Assembly (NCBI GenBank): GCA_016702505.1
Contig: JADJDU010000008.1
Span: forward strand, 170,135-234,134
DNA: 64,000 nt
Reading direction: 5' to 3'
Source of the DNA: Microthrixaceae bacterium
Lineage (GTDB): Bacteria > Actinomycetota > Acidimicrobiia > Acidimicrobiales > Iamiaceae
The first letter of the stretch is position 1. Each line of letters begins with the position of its first letter. This document shows, one piece after another, positions 45,938 through 54,698 of this stretch. Made by a program: the position numbers and the translations under genes. The notes beneath the pieces were generated by a model. That model saw nothing but the letters and a program-made list of their open reading frames with translations, searched no databases and was not told the origin of the DNA.

Positions 45938-47172
45938 CAGACCAAGAACCCGGCCCGGAACTGCCAACATCGCCCGAGGCCCGCACCGGTCCGGCCCGCC
46001 CGCCGCGACGTGACGATCACCTCGACGACCACTTCGACGACGACCACTTCGACGACGACCACTTCGACGACGACCACTACGACGACGACCAGTACGACCA
46101 CCGCGGGCTCGGGGTGGGTCGACGGCGTCAGATCCTGCTCGGCCTCGGAGCGCTGGCAGTCGTCATGGCCATGCTGGCAGGAGCGCTCTGGGTCTGGTAC
46201 GGCCGTCAGGTGAACCCGCCCGGCGGTCCTGGAGAGGTCGTCTCGATCGAGGTTCCGACCGGCGTGTCGGTCCGCGGAATCGGAGCCATCCTCGAGGACA
46301 AGGGCGTCATCTCGAACGCCAGCGTCTTCAACTTCTACGCCGGTCGACGAGGAGCCGGTCCGTTCCAGGCCGGGGTGTACGACCTGCAGACCAACTCCGA
46401 CTTCGACACGGTGTTGGAGACGCTCGACGCCGGTCCCACCAAACCAGTGCTGGCCGAACCCTCCGACACGGTGTCCATCCCTGAAGGGCTTACGGTGCGG
46501 CGCATCCTCGATCGGCTGACAGAAGCGGTCCCCGGAACAGACCGGGCCGCCCTCCAGGCCACATTGGACCGCGGCGAGGTGGTCACCAGCCTGCGCCCCG
46601 CAGATCAACCCAGCTACGAAGGTCTCCTGTTCCCGGCCACCTATGAGATCGGAGACGGCACCACCGGCCCGATCCTCCTACAGGACATGGCGGCCGAGAT
46701 GGAGAAGCGGCTCGACCGTCTCGACCCCGCCGGGGCAAGGGTCCTCCTAGCCGAACGCTGGGGGCTAGAGCTGAGCGACTATGACCTGTTGAAGGTGGCG
46801 TCGATGGTCCAAGCCGAAGCCGGTAATCCTCAGGAGGCATCCAAGATCGCCACCGTCATCTACAACCGGCTGGCCCGAGGCATTCCCCTCGGAATCGATG
46901 CCGTCGATCGCTACGGTGCCGAACTGACTGGCACCGAGGTGGACTTCACCGACGGATCCTTGCCCTACAACTCCCGTCGACGAAAGGGCCTGCCCCCCAC
47001 GCCGATCGCTGCACCAGGGGAGTTCGCACTCGAGGCGGCGCTGGCTCCCGCCGAAGGGGACTGGCTCTACTACGTGCTGGCCGAGGAACGGTCTCACGTG
47101 TTCTTGCTCACCGACGCCGAGTTCTTGGAGGCCAAGCGCCTCTGTCGAGAACGAGGTCTTGGTTGTGGCTGA
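45934..47172 (+). CDS. mltG: Endolytic murein transglycosylase (YceG/MltG)
   Basis: A 412-residue inner-membrane protein (ATG 45934). The cytoplasmic N-terminus carries a run of Asp/His repeats (DDHFDDDHFDDDHF). One helix (ILLGLGALAVVMAMLAGALW) precedes a LysM-like region (IEVPTGVSVRGIGAIL). The YceG domain contains VASMVQAEAGNPQEASKIA with the catalytic glutamate and YNTRR-like SLPYNSRRRKGLPPTPI. It cleaves nascent glycan strands to end their elongation. Confidence 0.93.
   Translation: MTDQEPGPELPTSPEARTGPARPPRRDDHLDDHFDDDHFDDDHFDDDHYDDDQYDHRGLGVGRRRQILLGLGALAVVMAMLAGALWVWYGRQVNPPGGPGEVVSIEVPTGVSVRGIGAILEDKGVISNASVFNFYAGRRGAGPFQAGVYDLQTNSDFDTVLETLDAGPTKPVLAEPSDTVSIPEGLTVRRILDRLTEAVPGTDRAALQATLDRGEVVTSLRPADQPSYEGLLFPATYEIGDGTTGPILLQDMAAEMEKRLDRLDPAGARVLLAERWGLELSDYDLLKVASMVQAEAGNPQEASKIATVIYNRLARGIPLGIDAVDRYGAELTGTEVDFTDGSLPYNSRRRKGLPPTPIAAPGEFALEAALAPAEGDWLYYVLAEERSHVFLLTDAEFLEAKRLCRERGLGCG
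46030..46089 (+). repeat. 15-bp tandem repeat inside mltG
   Basis: Four consecutive units of CACTTCGACGACGAC, the last with one change, encode (H-F/Y-D-D-D)n. It is a coding repeat that can change length by slippage in multiples of three without breaking the frame. Confidence 0.85.
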
Positions 47173-48016
47173 GATAGACCACCAGTGGAACCCGTCGGGT
47201 TCGACGCGCCTGGCCGCGGTGATCGGCAGCCCGGTACGTCACTCCCGTTCGCCGGCCCTGGCCAACGCCGCCTTCCGGGCCGCCGGCCTCGATTGGGCCA
47301 TGGTGGCCTTCGACGTACCCGATGGAGGCGCCGAGGGGGCCGTGGCAGCGGTTCGGGCTCTCCACCTGGGCGGGCTCATGGTGACGATGCCCCACAAGGC
47401 TGCGGTGATCCCGGCCCTGGACTCGCTCACCCCAGCAGCGCAGGCGCTCGGTGCGGTCAACTCGATCTCATGGGTGGGCGGCACGTTGGTTGGTCACAAC
47501 ACCGACGGTGAGGGCCTGGTCCGGTCGCTGCGCCACGACAGCGAAGTCGACGTGGCTCGACGACGGTGTGTCGTACTCGGCGCTGGGGGAGCGGCCCGTT
47601 CGGTGGTGCACGCCTTGGTGGTCGCCGGAGCATCCGAGGTGGTGGTCGTGAACCGCACCCCCGACAAGGCTGCGGTGGCGGCAGCGCTGGGTGGTGCCGC
47701 GGGACGGGTCGGCCAAGTAGACGACATTGTCCAGGCAGACATCGTGATCAACGCCACCTCGGTAGGCATGGGTGCTCCTGCCGGCGCTTCGGGTCCGTTG
47801 CCGTGCCCCGCGGATTCCTTGCGTCGCGGTCAGATCGTGGTGGATCTCGTCTACCAGCCGATTGTCACCCCGCTCCTGGCGGCGGCAGCGGCTTGTGGAG
47901 CCCAACCCGTCGACGGGATCGGAATGCTGGTGCACCAGGCTGCCATCTCCTTGGAGCGCTGGACCGGAGAGCTCCCCGAGCTGGCCGTCATGCACCGGGC
48001 AGCTCGCGCTGGCTGA
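47165..48016 (+). CDS. aroE: Shikimate dehydrogenase
   Basis: About 283 residues; GTG 47165 is chosen, TTG 47159 is possible. The substrate-binding loop GSPVRHSRSP, the catalytic lysine in VTMPHKAAV, NTDGEG, and the NADP fold GAGGAARSVV followed by NRTP match AroE. It reduces 3-dehydroshikimate. It overlaps mltG, as in mycobacteria. It is separated from aroC-K-B-Q by two pilus-type genes. Confidence 0.94.
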   Translation: MAEIDHQWNPSGSTRLAAVIGSPVRHSRSPALANAAFRAAGLDWAMVAFDVPDGGAEGAVAAVRALHLGGLMVTMPHKAAVIPALDSLTPAAQALGAVNSISWVGGTLVGHNTDGEGLVRSLRHDSEVDVARRRCVVLGAGGAARSVVHALVVAGASEVVVVNRTPDKAAVAAALGGAAGRVGQVDDIVQADIVINATSVGMGAPAGASGPLPCPADSLRRGQIVVDLVYQPIVTPLLAAAAACGAQPVDGIGMLVHQAAISLERWTGELPELAVMHRAARAG

Positions 48017-48116
48017 GGGGCCAACCGGCCCATTCCGGGTGGGGAAACCTTGATTTGGACCGGCAAATGCCGATCTGTTGACGGCAAGCCCCGCTACACC
48101 GTCTTAGGAGGACCCC

Positions 48117-49247
48117 GTGGCTCTGCAGGGTGACCTTCAGTCCTTTGCTCTAAACGATGTGCTCCGGCTCCTGTCGGGCACCTCCAAGTCCGGCCGCCTG
48201 GCAGTTACCAGCGGCGGAGACAACGGCGATGTCTGGTTGGACGGTGAAGGGGTGGTGGGCGGCGCCGTGTCCAGCGCCCCGTTCGCCACCGACGTCGTCG
48301 ACGTGGTCATGGAGCTCCTCCGCTTCGTGGAAGGTGCCTTCACCTTCCACGACGACGAGACGATCTCCGAGCCGGCCGAACCTGCCGACGTGGACACGGT
48401 GCTGGCTCGGGCCGAGGAGCTGCTGGCGGAATGGAAGGAGGTGGAAGCGGTGGTTCCCTCGATGGAGGGTTGGGTCGTGTTCGCTCCTGAGATCGAAGGT
48501 GAGCAGACCACGGTTACCGCTGCCCACTGGCGGGTTCTGGCTGCCCTCGGTGGAGGGCTTACCGTCCGCGAGCTTGGCGCCCACTTCGAGCAGACCGATC
48601 TGGTCGCGTCACGGCAAGTGAAGGAGCTGGTCGAAGCAGGTCTGGCCCGACTGGACGAGGCCCCTGCCGACCGGCCCGAACCAGTGGTCCGCAGAGAAGC
48701 CAGCGCGTCAGCCACCGAGACCACTGAAGCCACCGAGCCCGTCGGTACCGGCGAGCGAGACGATCTGTCGGTGCTACGGGCCGAAGATGGCCCAGTGGTG
48801 ATCGAGACCAGCGAGGACGCGCTCCTGCCGGAGCCGCTTCCAGGGTCGGGCACCAGCTTCGCTGGCGACCTCGATGACATGACCGCAGTCGACGGTCGTG
48901 ACACCGAACCTGAGCCTGAGTCTGATTCTGAACCGGATGCCGGTCCCGGCGCCGCCGACTTCGATCCATTGGCCGATGATGCTCACGGGATCGAGTTCGG
49001 TGACCCCGAACCACCGGTCACCAGGTTCAGCGACGGTACCGAGGTCGGTGCCGGCGATGCCGAGCCCTTCGCTGACGCAGACGACTTCTTCGGATCCGCC
49101 GAGGCCTCTGATGCCCCGTCCGAGGAGGTCGATGCCGACCCTTTGGACTCGACGCCCTCGACCGACGCCGACGGAGGCTCGGGCGACGGGGGCGATGACG
49201 GGGACCGGGGCGCCCTGCTCGACTTCCTCTCCTCGGTGAAGCCCTGA
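48117..49247 (+). CDS. DUF4388 (PATAN-type) domain protein with long acidic tail
   Basis: A 376-residue protein (GTG 48117). The first 100 residues form a DUF4388 domain (LQGDLQSFALNDVLRLLSGT and GRLAVTSGGDNGDVWLDGEG). A winged-helix-like region (LAALGGGLTVRELGAHFEQT) follows at about 140-190. The rest is a very acidic, Asp/Glu/Ser/Pro-rich disordered tail. DUF4388 proteins are linked to gliding/pilus regulators, and the next gene is a prepilin peptidase, so a type IV pilus role is plausible but unproven. Confidence 0.8.
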   Translation: MALQGDLQSFALNDVLRLLSGTSKSGRLAVTSGGDNGDVWLDGEGVVGGAVSSAPFATDVVDVVMELLRFVEGAFTFHDDETISEPAEPADVDTVLARAEELLAEWKEVEAVVPSMEGWVVFAPEIEGEQTTVTAAHWRVLAALGGGLTVRELGAHFEQTDLVASRQVKELVEAGLARLDEAPADRPEPVVRREASASATETTEATEPVGTGERDDLSVLRAEDGPVVIETSEDALLPEPLPGSGTSFAGDLDDMTAVDGRDTEPEPESDSEPDAGPGAADFDPLADDAHGIEFGDPEPPVTRFSDGTEVGAGDAEPFADADDFFGSAEASDAPSEEVDADPLDSTPSTDADGGSGDGGDDGDRGALLDFLSSVKP

Positions 49248-50047
49248 CCTCGCTGGTCCTGGCGCTGCTGCTGGCCTTACCAGCTCTGCTGGTCGGCTCG
49301 TTCCTCAACACCCTGATCGTCCGCGCTCCCACCGAGGAGGGCATCCTTCGCCCAGGGCCCCACTGCATCGACTGCGATGCCAAGCTGGGCTTCGCCGACC
49401 TGATCCCGGTCTTCTCCTGGCTTGGTTCCAAAGGCAAGTGCCGTCACTGTGGGGAACCCATTCCTGTGGGATACCCCCTGGTCGAAGTAGCCAACGTCGG
49501 TTTGTGGGCGGCGGCAGCAGTCCGGTTCGGGCCGACCTGGGATCTGGTGCCCTACCTCGCGTTCTATTCGGTCCTGCTGGCACTGTCGGTCATCGACCTC
49601 GAGCTCTACCTGCTCCCCAACAGGATCACCTATCCGTCGATCGTCGGCTCGATCGTGGCGATCCCGATCCTGTCGTTGTTGCTACGACAGGATCCGGGCC
49701 TGGCCATTCGGTCGGCGTACCTGGGGGGTGTCGTCTACGCCGGCTTCCTGCTCGTCGTCCTGCTGCTGTGGGAGGTCCTCGTCCGGCGCGAGGGGATGGG
49801 GATGGGCGACGTCAAGCTGGCGGTGCTGCTGGGGATCTGGGTGGGGTGGATCCACCTGATCCTGGTGGCCTACGCGTTGGTGTTCGCCTGCGTTCTCGGT
49901 GTGGTGGTCGGCGTGGTGATGCTGATCGTTCGAAGATCGAGTCAGGCCTTCCCCTTCGGCCCGTGGCTGGCCATGGGGGCGATCATCGCCATCATGCGCA
50001 GCGATGCAATCCTCGAGCCCTTGAACCGGCTTTCTGCGACCTGGTGA
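49244..50047 (+). CDS. Prepilin peptidase (type IV leader peptidase), probable CTG start
   Basis: The first ATG/GTG/TTG in frame is GTG 49466, but protein-like sequence extends 74 codons further. It includes LVGSFLNTLIVRAP and two CxxC zinc pairs (CIDCDAKL, CRHCGEP), which are universal in this family. The only plausible start is CTG 49244, overlapping the DUF4388 stop (CTGA) and preceded by GGTGA at the right spacing. The catalytic aspartates are in VIDLELYLLPNR and GMGDVKLA. About seven membrane helices. The enzyme cleaves and N-methylates prepilins; no pilin genes lie nearby. Confidence 0.85.
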   Translation: MTSLVLALLLALPALLVGSFLNTLIVRAPTEEGILRPGPHCIDCDAKLGFADLIPVFSWLGSKGKCRHCGEPIPVGYPLVEVANVGLWAAAAVRFGPTWDLVPYLAFYSVLLALSVIDLELYLLPNRITYPSIVGSIVAIPILSLLLRQDPGLAIRSAYLGGVVYAGFLLVVLLLWEVLVRREGMGMGDVKLAVLLGIWVGWIHLILVAYALVFACVLGVVVGVVMLIVRRSSQAFPFGPWLAMGAIIAIMRSDAILEPLNRLSATW

Positions 50048-50086
50048 GCTTCGTCCCGTCACGGGTGCCCCGGTAGCGTGGCCCCC

Positions 50087-51274
50087 GTGCTCCGCTACCT
50101 AACCGCCGGCGAATCTCACGGTCCCGCCCTCGTCGTGGTCATCGAAGGGCTGCCGGCCGGACTGGAGATCTCCACCGAGGAGATCGGCCATGAACTGGCT
50201 CGACGGCGGCTCGGCTACGGGCGTGGACCTCGGATGCGCTTCGAACAGGACGTGGTCACGCTGGTAGGCGGCGTACGTCACGGCCGGACGTTGGGCTCCC
50301 CTGTGGCCATCGAGATCGCCAACTCAGAGTGGAACCGAGACCCCGACAAGTGGCAGCGCGAGATGTCACCTCGGGGCGAAGACGGTCCCACTCAGGCCCC
50401 GCTCACCCAGGTTCGTCCTGGTCACGCCGACCTTCCCGGCATGCAGAAGTACGGGTTCACTGACGCCCGTGACGTGCTCGAACGGGCCTCGGCTCGCGAG
50501 ACTGCAGCGCGCGTCGCGGCGGGGGCGGTAGCCAAGAAGCTGCTGGCTTCCATCGGGGTCCAGATCGTGTCCCACGTGATCCAGATGGGCGCGGCGCGTT
50601 CCTCGACGACACATCGGCCCGGACCGGGAGACCTCGACCTCGTCGATGCCAACGAGGTTCGCTGCGTCGATCCCGTTGCCGCCCAGGCCATGGTCAACGA
50701 GATCAAGGAAGCAGCACGGGAGGGCGACTCACTCGGCGGCGTGGTGGAGGCGATCGCCTACGGAGCACCGATCGGGCTCGGTAGCCACGTTCACTGGGAC
50801 CGCAAGCTCGATGCCGCGCTGGCCCAGGCCGTAATGAGCATCCAGGCTGTGAAAGGCGTGGAGATCGGAGACGGGTTCGACGTTGCGGGTCGGAGGGGTA
50901 GCGAGGCCCACGACCCGATCACGTGGTCAGCCGATGGCGGATACGAGCGAGGCTCGATGCTCGCCGGGGGGGTGGAAGGGGGCATCTCCAACGGTGAGCC
51001 GATCCTGGTCAGAGCCGCCATGAAACCGCTCGCCACCCTCAACCGACCCACCTTGGCCACCGTGGATACCGCCACCAAGGAACCGGGCGTGTCCTTCAAG
51101 GAACGCACCGACGTCACCGCAGTGCCGGCCTTGGGCGTGGTGGTCGAGACCATGGTCGCCCTGGTGTTGGCCCAAGAGGCCACCCGCAAGTTCGGCGGGG
51201 ACTCCGTTGAGGAGATGGTCAGGAACCATCGATCCTTCGTGTCGGCGCTGGCCGCCGGTCCTGTCGGTGCCTGA
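50087..51274 (+). CDS. aroC: Chorismate synthase
   Basis: About 395 residues; GTG 50087 gives the typical MLRYLTAGESHGPAL, with GTG 50078 also open. The FMN-binding and active-site blocks RRLGYGRGPRMRFEQD, RPGHADLPGMQKYG and RASARETAARVAAGA are present. It makes chorismate from EPSP. It is first in the aroC-K-B-Q cluster; its end overlaps aroK by 8 bp. Confidence 0.95.
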   Translation: MLRYLTAGESHGPALVVVIEGLPAGLEISTEEIGHELARRRLGYGRGPRMRFEQDVVTLVGGVRHGRTLGSPVAIEIANSEWNRDPDKWQREMSPRGEDGPTQAPLTQVRPGHADLPGMQKYGFTDARDVLERASARETAARVAAGAVAKKLLASIGVQIVSHVIQMGAARSSTTHRPGPGDLDLVDANEVRCVDPVAAQAMVNEIKEAAREGDSLGGVVEAIAYGAPIGLGSHVHWDRKLDAALAQAVMSIQAVKGVEIGDGFDVAGRRGSEAHDPITWSADGGYERGSMLAGGVEGGISNGEPILVRAAMKPLATLNRPTLATVDTATKEPGVSFKERTDVTAVPALGVVVETMVALVLAQEATRKFGGDSVEEMVRNHRSFVSALAAGPVGA

Positions 51275-51836
51275 AGACGTCCCGACCGTGGCGGTGGTGC
51301 TGGTCGGCCTGATGGGATCGGGTAAGACCACCGTCGGCAAGAAGGTGGCCAGGCTGCTCGACTGGCGCTTCGTGGACTGTGACGTCGAACTGGAAGCGAG
51401 GTCGGGTCGGTCGGTGGCCGAGTGGTTCGCCACCGATGGCGAGGCGGCGTTCCGTCAGGCCGAGGCCGATCTCTTGGCCGAACTACTGGCCGAAGCCGGT
51501 CAACATCCGACGGTGGTGGGTGCTGGTGGTGGCGTGGTGGTGACCCCCGCGAACCGAGACCGGCTCCGTGCAGGGGATGTGGCCGTGGTGTACCTCCACG
51601 CCGATCCGGCGTTTCTGGCTTCTCGGACCCAGCGCAAGCCGCATCGCCCACTACTGACCGACGACCCCTTGGTGGTCTTGACCAAGATGCATGAGGACAG
51701 AGACGCCTTGTATCGGGAGGTCGCTGACGCCATCGTCGAGGTCCGCCCGGCCCACGAGGCCGGGACCAGACCCAAGTGGCGCATCGCGGAGCAGGTCGTA
51801 GAGGCGCTGGCCGAGTTGGAGGTCGACAGGAAATGA
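51267..51836 (+). CDS. aroK: Shikimate kinase
   Basis: 189 residues from GTG 51267 (GTG 51288 possible). Walker A is GLMGSGKTTVGKKVA, the shikimate-binding DCDVELEARSG and GAGGGVVV motifs are present, and the lid contains RPLLTDDP. It phosphorylates shikimate. The stop overlaps the aroB ATG (ATGA). Confidence 0.94.
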   Translation: MPEDVPTVAVVLVGLMGSGKTTVGKKVARLLDWRFVDCDVELEARSGRSVAEWFATDGEAAFRQAEADLLAELLAEAGQHPTVVGAGGGVVVTPANRDRLRAGDVAVVYLHADPAFLASRTQRKPHRPLLTDDPLVVLTKMHEDRDALYREVADAIVEVRPAHEAGTRPKWRIAEQVVEALAELEVDRK

Positions 51837-52834
51837 TCGAGATCGAGGTACCGCTGGCAGACCGGTCCTACCCGGTGCTGGTGGGCGACGGTGCTCGGCA
51901 CCGGTTGTCCGAGGTGATCCCCTCTGGAGTCCGCCGGGTTGCGGTCGTGAGCCAGCCGTCGATTCCCGTCGAGGTCGATCCTGGTGTGGACCATCGCACG
52001 TTTGCCATGGGTGAGGGCGAAGCGGCCAAGAACCTCGGCACGGTCGAGGACCTGTGCCGGGATTGGGCTCGGTGGGGCCTGACCCGAGGTGACTGCGTCG
52101 TGGCCGTGGGTGGTGGCGTCGTGACCGACACCGCCGGTTTTGCGGCAGCCGTGTATCACCGTGGGATCTCGGTCGTTCACGTGGCTACCACGCTTCTCGG
52201 TCAGATCGATGCTGCCATCGGTGGGAAGACCGGAGTGAACCTGCCCGAAGGCAAAAACCTGGTCGGCTCCTTCTGGCAGCCGTCTGCCGTCCTGTGCGAC
52301 ACCGAGGTGCTGTCCACGCTGGCGCCCCGGGAATACCGCAACGGTCTCGGTGAGATGGCCAAATACGCATTTCTCGGTGTGCCAGACCTGGCCGATCTAC
52401 CCCTGGATCAGGCGGTGGCGGCCTGCGTGCGCTGCAAGGCCGACGTGGTCGGTTCCGATGAGCGCGAAGCGGGTCGGCGAGCGATCCTCAACTACGGTCA
52501 TACCCTCGGTCACGCACTGGAGACGGCCGGTAGCTACGACCTTCGACATGGTGAGGCAGTCGCGATCGGTCTCATCTACGCCGCCGAGGTTTCCCGCCTC
52601 CTGGGCCGAATTGATGCCGACCGGGTGGCCGAACACCGCAAGGTGGTGGGCGCATACGACCTCCCGATGACGATCCCACCGGGCCTGGACCCCGAGGAAC
52701 TGATCGCCCTGTTCGCCCGAGACAAGAAGGCGGTCGACGCCCTCACCTTCGTTTTGGACGGGCCCGCTGGAGTTGAACCGGTGAAGATCACCGATGCTGC
52801 GCTTCTCCGGGCGGCGATGGACGCCGTGCTCTAA
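51833..52834 (+). CDS. aroB: 3-dehydroquinate synthase
   Basis: 333 residues from ATG 51833. The NAD-binding GGGVVTDTAGFAAAVYHRG, the TTLLGQIDAAIGGKTGVN block, the GEMAKYAFLG strand and the zinc histidines in NYGHTLGHALE and RHGEAVAIG are all present. It makes dehydroquinate, the second step of the shikimate pathway. Confidence 0.95.
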   Translation: MIEIEVPLADRSYPVLVGDGARHRLSEVIPSGVRRVAVVSQPSIPVEVDPGVDHRTFAMGEGEAAKNLGTVEDLCRDWARWGLTRGDCVVAVGGGVVTDTAGFAAAVYHRGISVVHVATTLLGQIDAAIGGKTGVNLPEGKNLVGSFWQPSAVLCDTEVLSTLAPREYRNGLGEMAKYAFLGVPDLADLPLDQAVAACVRCKADVVGSDEREAGRRAILNYGHTLGHALETAGSYDLRHGEAVAIGLIYAAEVSRLLGRIDADRVAEHRKVVGAYDLPMTIPPGLDPEELIALFARDKKAVDALTFVLDGPAGVEPVKITDAALLRAAMDAVL

Positions 52835-52892
52835 GCCTGTATCCACCGATAGGCAGCGCCTTCCGGCGAATACAGGCCAAGGAGGTACGCCG

Positions 52893-53081
52893 ATGGGCGG
52901 ACCGACCCATAAGCACGGCATGGCTAAACCGAGGCGAAGCCTCGGTCTGACCACCCTCGCAGCGACGACGACTGGACCTATCCGCGCGGTCCTAAGCCTT
53001 GGTACGCACCGGCGCCTGACTACGCCACCAGATACGGGTTCCCCCCTCGGCGGCCTGCCATGGGCGAGGATGGGGACATGA
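52893..53081 (+). CDS. Possible small ORF between aroB and aroQ
   Basis: ATG 52893 stands 6 nt after a full AAGGAGGT site, yet the 62-residue frame (MGGPTHKHGMAKPRRSLGL...) becomes Thr/Leu-rich and unconvincing. From about 52950 another frame looks more protein-like (SDDDWTYPRGPKPWYAP, then DYATRYGFPPRRP) and runs in frame into aroQ. An indel near 52932-52960 could have split one small gene. Low confidence. Confidence 0.3.
   Translation: MGGPTHKHGMAKPRRSLGLTTLAATTTGPIRAVLSLGTHRRLTTPPDTGSPLGGLPWARMGT
52928..52946 (+). terminator. Hairpin downstream of aroB
   Basis: 8-bp arms ACCGAGGC and GCCTCGGT enclose a GAA loop. There is no U-run. It could end the aroC-K-B transcript, but it lies inside the possible small ORF. 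Confidence 0.35.
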
Positions 53082-53533
53082 CCAACGTCTCGGACCAGCC
53101 TGTGGTCCTCCTGTTGTCGGGTCCCAACCTGAACCTGTTGGGCCAGCGAGAGCCGGCGGTGTACGGAACGGCCACGCTTGAAGATCACGTTGCCACCGCA
53201 GAAGCGGCCGCAGCCAGCCATGGAATTGCCCTGGAACACCTACAGACCAACTTCGAAGGTGAACTGGTCGAGGCCATCCACTCAGCACGCGGTCGGGCGG
53301 CAGCGATCGTCGTCAACCCGGGCGCCTTCACCCACTACGCATGGTCGATCCACGATGCCCTGGCAGCATTCGAGGGTCCTGTGGTCGAGCTCCACCTGTC
53401 CAACCCGAATGCCCGGGAGCCGTGGCGTCATACCTCGGTGGTGGCTCCCGTGGCGGCCGGCACCATCGCCGGTTTCGGTGGCCACAGCTACCGCTTGGCC
53501 ATCGAAGCGGTGGCGGCCCTGCTCGGGCGGTGA
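53078..53533 (+). CDS. aroQ: 3-dehydroquinate dehydratase, type II
   Basis: 151 residues from ATG 53078. LLSGPNLNLLGQREPAVYG is the family start with the lid arginine and the catalytic tyrosine. NPGAFTHYAWSIHDAL and HLSNPNAREPWRHTS hold the active-site Asn and His. It dehydrates 3-dehydroquinate. pepQ follows 46 bp later. Confidence 0.95.
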   Translation: MTNVSDQPVVLLLSGPNLNLLGQREPAVYGTATLEDHVATAEAAAASHGIALEHLQTNFEGELVEAIHSARGRAAAIVVNPGAFTHYAWSIHDALAAFEGPVVELHLSNPNAREPWRHTSVVAPVAAGTIAGFGGHSYRLAIEAVAALLGR

Positions 53534-53579
53534 GCCCCAGTTCGGTGGAAACCATGACCGCTTCTGCGAGGATCTGGTG

Positions 53580-54698
53580 ATGGACCGAACCTCGTTGCCC
53601 GCCATGGACATCACGGCCCGCCTGCCCCGCTTGCAGGCCCGATTGGATGAGGCCGGCGTTGACGCATTGTTGGTCACGAACCTCACCAACGTTCGCTACC
53701 TGAGCGGGTTCACCGGTTCGGCCGGACGCCTACTCATCTCCACCGACGGTGTGACGCTCCTGACCGACGGCCGCTACGGCGAACAGGCCCAAGCCCAACT
53801 CGATGACGCCGGCGTCGTAGCCGACTTGGAGGTGGCCGGTGCCGCCGGCCAGAAGGAAGCCCTGACGGCAAGCCTCGAAGGACTTGGAGTCGGTATCCGC
53901 CTCGGTCTGGAGGCCGCGTCGGTCACCTGGTCGGCCCAACAGGCCTACGCAGAACTGCTCGCTTCGATCCAGGGTGTCCTGGTTTCCACCGAGGCGATGG
54001 TGGAGGACCTGCGCATAGTCAAGGATGCCGGGGAAGTGGCCCGGATCGAGGCGGCGGCGGCCATCGCCGATGCCGCCCTAGCCGAGGTCCGCAACCGCCT
54101 CGCCGATGGGCCGACCGAAGCCGAGTTCGGGCTCGAACTGGACACGGCCATGCGTCGCCTCGGCGCGGATGACCTCAGCTTCGAGACGATCGTGGCGGCC
54201 GGAGCCAACGGGGCTCGACCCCATCACCGACCCGGGTCCATGGTCCTGTCGGAGGGGGATCTGGTGGTGATCGACTTCGGCGCCCTGATAGACGGCTACC
54301 ACTCCGACATGACCCGGACGGTGATGATCGGGGAACCGTCGGAGACCACGCGACGCATGTTCGATGTAGTCCGGGAATCTCAGGCCGCAGGCGTTGCCGC
54401 CGTGGCCGCGGGCGTGACAACCGGGGAGGTCGACGCAACCTGTCGTCAAATCATCGCAGACGCCGGCTGGGCCGCAGCCTTCGTCCACGGCACCGGTCAC
54501 GGTGTCGGGCTGGACATCCACGAGGCACCAACTGTGGGAGATGGTTTGACAGACCCCCTTCGAGAGGGCCAGGTCGTGACGGTGGAGCCCGGTGTGTACC
54601 TGCCCGAGCACGGGGGAGTGCGTATCGAGGACACCGTCTTGGTGACAGCGGACGGCTGCCGACCCCTCACCCACGCTCCCAAGGACCCGATGGTCTAA
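53580..54698 (+). CDS. pepQ: Xaa-Pro aminopeptidase/dipeptidase (M24)
   Basis: 372 residues from ATG 53580. A creatinase-like N-terminal domain (DALLVTNLTNVRYLSGFTGS) is followed by the pita-bread catalytic domain. The dimetal ligands are in VVIDFGALIDGYHSDMTRT, GTGHGVGLDIHEAP, VTVEPGVYLPE and GGVRIEDTVLV. It removes residues next to proline. Position between aroQ and efp is the usual actinobacterial one. Confidence 0.93.
   Translation: MDRTSLPAMDITARLPRLQARLDEAGVDALLVTNLTNVRYLSGFTGSAGRLLISTDGVTLLTDGRYGEQAQAQLDDAGVVADLEVAGAAGQKEALTASLEGLGVGIRLGLEAASVTWSAQQAYAELLASIQGVLVSTEAMVEDLRIVKDAGEVARIEAAAAIADAALAEVRNRLADGPTEAEFGLELDTAMRRLGADDLSFETIVAAGANGARPHHRPGSMVLSEGDLVVIDFGALIDGYHSDMTRTVMIGEPSETTRRMFDVVRESQAAGVAAVAAGVTTGEVDATCRQIIADAGWAAAFVHGTGHGVGLDIHEAPTVGDGLTDPLREGQVVTVEPGVYLPEHGGVRIEDTVLVTADGCRPLTHAPKDPMV

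Noticed and set aside
46030..46089. Tandem repeat as a CRISPR array
   Set aside because: The units are contiguous without spacers and lie in frame within mltG.
45974..46213. Threonine-rich frame overlapping the mltG repeat
   Set aside because: It is the same tandem repeat read in another frame and has no independent start signal or homology.
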